A DNA stretch of 64,000 bases from JAUVZF01 sp964539385 (GTDB lineage Bacteria; Planctomycetota; Phycisphaerae; FEN-1346), in the NCBI GenBank assembly GCA_964539385.1, contig CAZIJC010000001.1:1-64000 (forward strand), given 5' to 3'. Made by a program: the position numbers and the translations under genes. This document shows positions 58,823 to 64,000 of this stretch, one piece after another. Below the pieces are notes generated by a model. That model was given only the letters and a program-made list of their open reading frames with translations, was not told the DNA's origin and did no database searches. Positions within the stretch are counted from its first letter, which is position 1, and the number at the start of each line of letters is the position of its first letter.

Positions 58823-60313
58823 ATGGCAAGCGATTTCAGGCCCGTTGAGCAGCCGGCGGTCAAGACCACGATCGTTGGAGGGCGCCCGCCCGGCAGCGGC
58901 AAGGCGGTCGGCCCCATCCCGCGCGGCATCGAAGTGCTCATCAAGAAGGCCGCCGTGGACCCCGACTTCAGGGCGCTCCTGCTCGCCAAGCGCGATGAAG
59001 CGGCCGGCCAGATCGGCCTGACGCTGGACCCGGCCGAGGCGATGATGCTCAAGGCCGCCCCCACCGCACAACTCGAAGCGATCATCGCTCAGACAAACGT
59101 CCACCCCAGCGTGCTGCCAGCGTTCCTCGGCCGTGCGGCCGCCGTCATGCTCGTGGCCCTCGGCGCCGGAACACTCGGCTGCGAGGACGACGTCGCAACT
59201 TTGGACATCGAACCCGACCGGCCGTCGGCCAAGAAGGTCGAGCCGCCCCAGAACATCCCCGCACCGGAAGGCGTCCGCCCCGACCGGCCCCAGGCAGTTG
59301 AACGGTCGCCGGGCATCCGGCCTGATCGGATTCCCACGCCGCAGCCGCCGAAGCCGGCCGAGCCCCGGATCAAGGCGCCCCAACGCATCGAGCCGACCGA
59401 CGGCATCCGTCCCACGCGCCCCCCCGAGGCCAAGCCGAAGGCCGAGACGCCGAAGCCTCCCGCGCCCACGGGCATCCGCCCGGACAGACCGCCGACCGCC
59501 AGGCCGCCCGACGCCGCCGAGAACAAGCAGTCTCAGGCGCCCCGATCGACGGCCACAGAACCGGTCACCTCGACGCCCGTCTCCGACGAACGGATCACGC
59601 GCGGCATCCGGCCCGACCGGCCGCCCACGACCAAGGGCATCCGGCCCGACAAGCCGCAGACCAAGCCCAAAGAAGACGCGCCCCCCGAGAAGAAGCCGAT
59701 CATCAGCCGGACCCTCACGCTCCCGGCCAAGTGGAACGAAAAGGCGGCCTACGACAACCTCGCCAAGGGCCTGAAGCGCCTGGCCGACAAGCACCTGCCG
59801 AAACACAAGTTCATCTACTCGGTGGCCGACTCCGGGCAGCGGTACATCCGCGTCGAATTCAAACCGAAGGTGCACGACGTACCGACCACAGACCGCAAAA
59901 CCGGCGAGACGGAAATCCGCCGCAAGACCGGGCCCGAGGCCGATGGCCTCCTGCTGACTGTCTGGATCGAAAAGCGTCTGATCGAAGCCGACCGGCCCCA
60001 CGTCCGCGACAACGCCGGCCTCTGGAAGACGAAGGTCGACCAAGTCTTCCTGCGACCGCGGAAGACGTACCTGAAGTTCAACCTGCATTACGGCCCGAAG
60101 ACGGACAAGGGGCTGATCGCAACGTTCTCGTCGCCGTCCGGGTGGGTCAACAGCGCATCGGAAGCAGCCCTGACGACCAAGGTGTATGCGCCGACCGTAG
60201 CGGCTGCACCTTCTTCTGCAGGGGGTGCTGCCTGGAAGTTCGAGACCCCCGGCAGGGTGAACCAGCGGGCCACGTACGCCGGCTCGTTCGGCATATCGCC
60301 GGATCGGCCGTAA
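58823..60313 (+). CDS. leader-like protein with GIRPDRP repeats, candidate radical SAM substrate
   Basis: 496 residues from ATG 58823 with GGAGG at 58811-58815. Residues ~30-92 (AAVDPDFRALLLAKRDEA, LTLDPAEAMMLKAAPTAQL, EAIIAQ) look like the helical leaders of nitrile-hydratase-related (NHLP) peptides. A hydrophobic stretch 103-119 ends in a lipobox-like GTLGC at 116-120. Then come repeats of GIRPDRP or close variants at about 129, 150, 164, 194, 217, 261, 272 and, as the last residues, 490-496. The part from 295 to 460 is a separate fold with charged strands. The radical SAM gene starts 49 bases later. I know no family with this plan. Confidence 0.65.
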   Translation: MASDFRPVEQPAVKTTIVGGRPPGSGKAVGPIPRGIEVLIKKAAVDPDFRALLLAKRDEAAGQIGLTLDPAEAMMLKAAPTAQLEAIIAQTNVHPSVLPAFLGRAAAVMLVALGAGTLGCEDDVATLDIEPDRPSAKKVEPPQNIPAPEGVRPDRPQAVERSPGIRPDRIPTPQPPKPAEPRIKAPQRIEPTDGIRPTRPPEAKPKAETPKPPAPTGIRPDRPPTARPPDAAENKQSQAPRSTATEPVTSTPVSDERITRGIRPDRPPTTKGIRPDKPQTKPKEDAPPEKKPIISRTLTLPAKWNEKAAYDNLAKGLKRLADKHLPKHKFIYSVADSGQRYIRVEFKPKVHDVPTTDRKTGETEIRRKTGPEADGLLLTVWIEKRLIEADRPHVRDNAGLWKTKVDQVFLRPRKTYLKFNLHYGPKTDKGLIATFSSPSGWVNSASEAALTTKVYAPTVAAAPSSAGGAAWKFETPGRVNQRATYAGSFGISPDRP

Positions 60314-60361
60314 GTAACAGGAGCGCCCGTCCGCTTCGGTGACACGCAAGGGACGCGTAAC

Positions 60362-61840
60362 ATGGCCGCCGACATCACGCTCGTCAACCTGAACATGCTC
60401 TTCATGCGGTACGGCGAGGAGGTCGAGCGGGAACTGCACGTGCCGCTCGGGCCACTGTACCTCACGCGGGCCCTGGAGGATGCCGGGTTCGAGGTCGATT
60501 TCCGCGACTACCAGGCCGCCCCCTACGACGACCCGTTCGACTTGGAGAACTTTCTGGAGTTTCTCTCTCGGCCCGCCCCCATCATCGGTTTCTCGTGCAT
60601 GGCCAACCTGCTGCCGTTCACGATCCACGCCATGCGGACGGTGAAGCAGCGGTGGCCCGACCGCACGCTCGTTCTCGGCGGCGTGGGATCGAAGGCCGTC
60701 GAAGAGAAGATCCTGGCGCGGTTCCCGTGGGTCGGCATCATCTCGCGCGGCGAGAGCGAACGCACGGGGCCGGAACTGGTGCGCACGCTGCGGGACGGCG
60801 GCGACCTGGGCGCTGTCAAGGGCATCTCCTGGCGCGCGGGCGGCACCGTTCATCACAACCCGCGGCGCGAACGGATCACGGACCTCGACTCCATCCCCTT
60901 CCCGGCGTTCCACAAGGTGGCCCTCTCGGCCTACGCCGGCTACGGCATGATGACGAGCCGCGGCTGCCCGTATCCGTGTACGTTCTGTTCGGTCGCCCCG
61001 GTCTGGAACCACGAGAGTTACTCGCGCTCTGCCGAGAACATCGTCGCCGAAATGGTCCATCTGCACCGCGAGGCGGGGGTGGACCTGTTCCTGTTCCAGG
61101 ACGAGTTCTTCGTCTCGGGCAAGCAGCAGGTGATGGACTTCTGCCGCGAACTCCGCGGGACGGGCCTCGCCCTGGAATGGAAGGCCTTCGGCCGCGTCAA
61201 CCTGGTCGATACCGAGATGATGCAGGCGATGGCCGACGCCGGGTGCCTGGAACTGAGGTTCGGCATCGAGTCGGGCAGCGACCGCGTGCTCAAGCGGATC
61301 AAGAAAGGCTTCACGGCGGCCGAGGCCCTGGACGTGGTGCCGAAGGCCGTCGGAATCTTCCCCCGGGTCGATACGTTCTTCGTCTGGGGGTTTCCGTTCG
61401 AGACGATGGACGATTTCAACCGAAGCCTGTTCCAGATGGTGAGTTTCCGAATGATGGGGGCGCGGATTCTGCCGAGCCTCCTCTCGCTCCTGCCCCAGAC
61501 CGAACTCTATAAAGAGTGGGCGCCGAAGGTGGACCTGGAGTTCTGCCCGCACCTGCTGCCCGAGTTCGTGTTCACGGGGCACGAAATCTGCCGCGGCGGC
61601 GACGTGGAGATACCGGACCGTTACCAGGAGTACTTCGATCTGATCCTGGCGAACCCGGATATCTTCGCCGGGTTCTTCCACATCGCCCTCGAAGGAAACG
61701 TGCTGCCGAAACTGGCGCTGCTGCGGCAGTTCGGTTTCTATCCCGTTCCCGAGGGCGAAGAGGAGCCGAGCACTGAATCGTGCGGCGCCCACTCGCCCCG
61801 CATCGAACCGCAGGAACTCGCCACCAGGACCGAGCGGTAG
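60362..61840 (+). CDS. radical SAM enzyme with B12-type N-terminus
   Basis: 492 residues from ATG 60362. The N-terminal ~170 residues form the B12-binding-type fold of radical SAM proteins, with VPLGPLYLTRALEDAGFEVDF, and IIGFSCMANLLPFTI, though no clear DxHxxG is seen. The cluster motif is CPYPCTFC at 202-209 in MMTSRGCPYPCTFC. Later, ELRFGIESGSDRVLKRIKKG is the usual strand, and FFVWGFPFETMDDF the closing one. The gene follows the GIRPDRP protein closely, so a modifying role on that protein or its product is suggested. It could also be a lipid or cofactor enzyme unrelated to it. Confidence 0.8.
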   Translation: MAADITLVNLNMLFMRYGEEVERELHVPLGPLYLTRALEDAGFEVDFRDYQAAPYDDPFDLENFLEFLSRPAPIIGFSCMANLLPFTIHAMRTVKQRWPDRTLVLGGVGSKAVEEKILARFPWVGIISRGESERTGPELVRTLRDGGDLGAVKGISWRAGGTVHHNPRRERITDLDSIPFPAFHKVALSAYAGYGMMTSRGCPYPCTFCSVAPVWNHESYSRSAENIVAEMVHLHREAGVDLFLFQDEFFVSGKQQVMDFCRELRGTGLALEWKAFGRVNLVDTEMMQAMADAGCLELRFGIESGSDRVLKRIKKGFTAAEALDVVPKAVGIFPRVDTFFVWGFPFETMDDFNRSLFQMVSFRMMGARILPSLLSLLPQTELYKEWAPKVDLEFCPHLLPEFVFTGHEICRGGDVEIPDRYQEYFDLILANPDIFAGFFHIALEGNVLPKLALLRQFGFYPVPEGEEEPSTESCGAHSPRIEPQELATRTER

Positions 61841-61853
61841 AGACGCCGGGTGG

Positions 61854-61876
61854 CACTGGCGGCTTGTCCGCCCGTG
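61854..61876. repeat. hairpin repeat, third copy of the 3353 family
   Basis: CACTGGCGG-cttgt-CCGCCCGTG, matching 3353-3375 with one change in the right arm. It lies between the radical SAM stop and the convergent aminotransferase gene. Confidence 0.6.
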
Positions 61877-61909
61877 GGCCGCGCAAGAGAGTGACATGGC
61901 GTTGCAGGG

Positions 61910-63037
61910 TTACACGCCGACGGCATCGAGGACGGCGTCGGCGACTTCGTTTTGTTGGGCCAGCGAGAGTTCCGGATAGATCGGAAGCGCCAGGACCTCA
62001 CGCGACGCCGCCTCCGACTCGGGCAAGCCGCCTTCCTGGTACCCCAGGTCGGCAAAACATGCCTGAAGGTGCAGCGGCACCGGGTAATAGATGGCGTGGC
62101 CGATCTTCTTCTCCTTCAGGTGCTCGACCACGCGGTCGCGCATGCCCGCCCCGCCGCCTGAGTCGGTGATGCGGATGACGTATTGGTTGTATATCATGCG
62201 GTTGTGTTGCCGGACGTGCGGCGTCACGATTGTCTCCCGCGCCGCGAACGCTTCGTCGTAGCGAGCCGCGTTGGCTCGACGCGCCTCGTGCCACTGTTCC
62301 AGATACTTCAGTTTGGCCGTAATGACGACCGCCTGGATCGGATCGAGGCGGAAGTTCCCGCCCACGTACCGGTGATAGTACTTGGGTTTGGAGCCGTGAT
62401 TGCGCAGGACCGTGCACTGCTCGGCCAGCGTCGCGTCGTTCGTCACGATCATGCCGCCGTCGCCCACCCCGCCGAGGTTCTTGGAGGGGAAGAACGAAAA
62501 ACACCCCGCCGTCCCAATCGAGCCGGCCTTGCGTCCCTTGTACGTGGCGCCGATGGCCTGTGCGGCGTCCTCGACTACCGCCAGACCGCGCGGCCGCGCC
62601 ACCTCCATAATCGGGTCCATGTCCGCCGCCTGACCGAACAGGTGCACCGGCAGGATCGCCTTCGTGCGGTCCGTCACCGCCCCCTCCACCAGCAAGGGGT
62701 CGATGTTGAACGTCTTCGGATCGATGTCCACGAAGACGGGCCTGGCGCCCGTCCGCACGATGCAGCCGGCCGTGGCAAAGAACGAAAACGGCGTCGTGAC
62801 CACCTCGTCGCCGGCCCCGATGCCCAGGCTCATCAGGGCGTTCAGGATGGCGTCGGTGCCGCTGGAGGCGCCGATGCCGTACTTGCATTCGGAGTAAGCG
62901 GCCACGGCCTTCTCGCACTCGACCACCTTCGGGCCGCCTATGCAGCGCTGCGTTTCCAGCACCTCATCCACCGCCGCACGCACCTCCTTGCGAATCTCGT
63001 CGTACTGCGCCACCAGGTCGAGCAACGGAACCGCCAT
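61910..63037 (-). CDS. DegT/DnrJ/EryC1-family sugar aminotransferase
   Basis: 375 residues from ATG 63037, chosen because GGAAGGAG lies 5 bases upstream. The PLP Lys is in CFSFFPSKNLGGVGDGG, and the family features SGTDAILNALMSLGIGAGDEV, TPFSFFATAG, VFVDIDPKTFNIDP, EDAAQAIGA, GGNFRLDPIQA and YYPVPLHLQ are present in order. These enzymes move an amino group to keto-sugar nucleotides for surface polysaccharides or antibiotics, and use glutamate. The neighbouring UbiA gene precedes it on the same strand. Confidence 0.88.
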   Translation of the reverse strand: MAVPLLDLVAQYDEIRKEVRAAVDEVLETQRCIGGPKVVECEKAVAAYSECKYGIGASSGTDAILNALMSLGIGAGDEVVTTPFSFFATAGCIVRTGARPVFVDIDPKTFNIDPLLVEGAVTDRTKAILPVHLFGQAADMDPIMEVARPRGLAVVEDAAQAIGATYKGRKAGSIGTAGCFSFFPSKNLGGVGDGGMIVTNDATLAEQCTVLRNHGSKPKYYHRYVGGNFRLDPIQAVVITAKLKYLEQWHEARRANAARYDEAFAARETIVTPHVRQHNRMIYNQYVIRITDSGGGAGMRDRVVEHLKEKKIGHAIYYPVPLHLQACFADLGYQEGGLPESEAASREVLALPIYPELSLAQQNEVADAVLDAVGV

Positions 63038-63129
63038 GGGTTCTCCTTCCATTTACGTGGGATCAATCGGCATCCACCGGATAAAAGGGGGAGTTCCAAC
63101 GCGTGCACGCGAAATCCTGCAGAATCCTC

Positions 63130-64000
63130 TCACAGTAAAGCCGGCGCAACTCGCCTCGCCATCAGCCAGGCATCCAAAACGAAGGCGGCATCCATTGCGA
63201 TGAACCAGTAGAGCATGCGCTGGATGAATGGCTCGTATTGCTTGGGCTCGCGAACCGGCCCCGCCGCCGACCAGAGCCCTCCCGGCCACAGGCCGGCCAG
63301 AAGGAGGGCGGCGAAAACCCGGGCCACCGGAGCCATGAAGCGCGCCGACTCGGTCGCCACACTGAAGGCAATCATCGCGAACCCCCCCACAGCGGCAACC
63401 ATAAACGCCACCGACCAAGGCCGAGTCGATACCTTGGCGCCCAGCCGGGCGCAAATGCTATAGCCGGTTACGCACGCGCCGGCGAAGAACAGGGCGAGCC
63501 CATGGCGCACCCACAGCGGCCCGCTCGGAAGCAACAGTTCGATGCCGATGTCCCTGGGCACACCCACCACGGCGGTTACGCCGATACCGAAGTTCAGAAA
63601 TCGGCACAGCCCCATCACCGGCACAGCAACGTAGGCCGGGCCGCGCTTGGCGGCCATGTTGTACAGGTTGATGGCGGCAAACGTCCCGATGGCCAGCACG
63701 AGCGCCCCGTGGCCAACCATCACGGCACAGACGGCCGCCACGGCGCCCGTCAGGATTAGGAGCACAACGGCGGTGCCGATCCCGAGTTCACCCGTGACAA
63801 GCGGGCGTGGCACCTTCAGAAGACGGTCGCGGCGGACATCGACCAGATCGTTCTGGACCATGCCAAACAGGTATAACCCCGCCGACGTGCCGCCGAGCAG
63901 CGCCGCCAGGTGCCAGTTGAACGGCAGGCCCCGGTAAAGGATAGCCACGGTGTAGCCGGCGACGACGTCGGCCACGGCGGTCACGAACAGCGGCAGGCGC
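63130..64000 (-). CDS. UbiA-family prenyltransferase, start outside the window
   Basis: At least 289 residues; the frame is still open at the right edge. The first residues in view, RLPLFVTAVADVVAGY, match the usual second part of a UbiA start, so only a short piece is missing. The first Asp-rich motif is NDLVDVRRDR, with RPLVTG following; the expected second DxxxD-type motif near INLYNMAAKRGP is altered. There are eight to nine hydrophobic helices. It transfers a prenyl chain onto an aromatic or lipid acceptor in the membrane. The acceptor is unknown. Confidence 0.75.
   Translation of the reverse strand, partial: RLPLFVTAVADVVAGYTVAILYRGLPFNWHLAALLGGTSAGLYLFGMVQNDLVDVRRDRLLKVPRPLVTGELGIGTAVVLLILTGAVAAVCAVMVGHGALVLAIGTFAAINLYNMAAKRGPAYVAVPVMGLCRFLNFGIGVTAVVGVPRDIGIELLLPSGPLWVRHGLALFFAGACVTGYSICARLGAKVSTRPWSVAFMVAAVGGFAMIAFSVATESARFMAPVARVFAALLLAGLWPGGLWSAAGPVREPKQYEPFIQRMLYWFIAMDAAFVLDAWLMARRVAPALL

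Noticed and set aside
63130..64000. UbiA as part of the terpenoid cluster
   Set aside because: It is 34 kb away, on the other strand, and beside a sugar aminotransferase, so there is no support for a shared pathway.

Overview
This is a GC-rich (about two thirds G+C by eye), gene-dense bacterial chromosome segment. The best taxonomic guess is Planctomycetota, possibly Phycisphaerae-like. The grounds are a LEPRxLL-type N-terminal motif on a large CARDB protein, an HzsA-related di-heme protein, several PQQ/NHL beta-propeller proteins, a DUF3467 gene next to an accessory SecA, and many short GC-rich hairpin repeats between genes. The assignment rests on family knowledge, not on a marker-gene tree.

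Layout. 1-14.4 kb: a secreted double alpha/beta hydrolase, a PIN toxin with a small partner, a P-loop protein translationally coupled to recJ, two multi-pass membrane proteins, the decayed tail of a GspE/PilB ATPase, an MNT/HEPN pair, tRNA-Glu and tRNA-Lys, two paralogous secreted proteins, an SDR dehydrogenase, a HAD phosphatase and a small membrane protein. 14.4-22 kb: a minus-strand metabolic run in the order gnd, pdxB, larA, PPi-type phosphofructokinase, AICAR formyltransferase (without the IMP cyclohydrolase half), 2-hydroxyacid dehydrogenase. 22-29.2 kb: a tightly coupled plus-strand cluster of ferredoxin, radical SAM enzyme, a DUF116-isoprenyl diphosphate synthase fusion, a prenyltransferase-beta-like alpha/alpha toroid and a class II (squalene-hopene type) terpene cyclase, probably making a cyclic terpenoid.

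29.2-41.5 kb: a PQQ lipoprotein, a MacB/FtsX-type ABC exporter, then PQQ and NHL propellers, two Tat-exported Fe-S or Cys-rich proteins, a NosR/NapH-like membrane Fe-S protein and another PQQ propeller, which look like an envelope electron-transfer module. 41.6-46.1 kb: a NuoE-NuoF fusion and a 2Fe-2S/GltD-like flavoprotein, separated by a 546-bp unit that carries one GxxExxY gene between perfect 29-bp inverted repeats. 46.2-55.7 kb (minus): DUF3467, GAF-HlyD fusion, PqqD-like/M50/HlyD fusion and a truncated SecA, lying downstream of a LEPRxLL/CARDB protein. I read this as a candidate accessory export system and its substrate. 56-61.8 kb: the HzsA-related protein, then a protein with a leader-like N-terminus and repeated GIRPDRP motifs followed by a radical SAM gene, a candidate modified-protein system. 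61.9-64 kb: a DegT/DnrJ aminotransferase and a UbiA prenyltransferase that runs off the window edge.

The three candidate systems most worth follow-up are the SecA/M50/HlyD locus, the GIRPDRP protein with its radical SAM partner, and the DUF116-terpenoid cluster. The GxxExxY unit with its perfect terminal repeats is a strong small mobile-element candidate.
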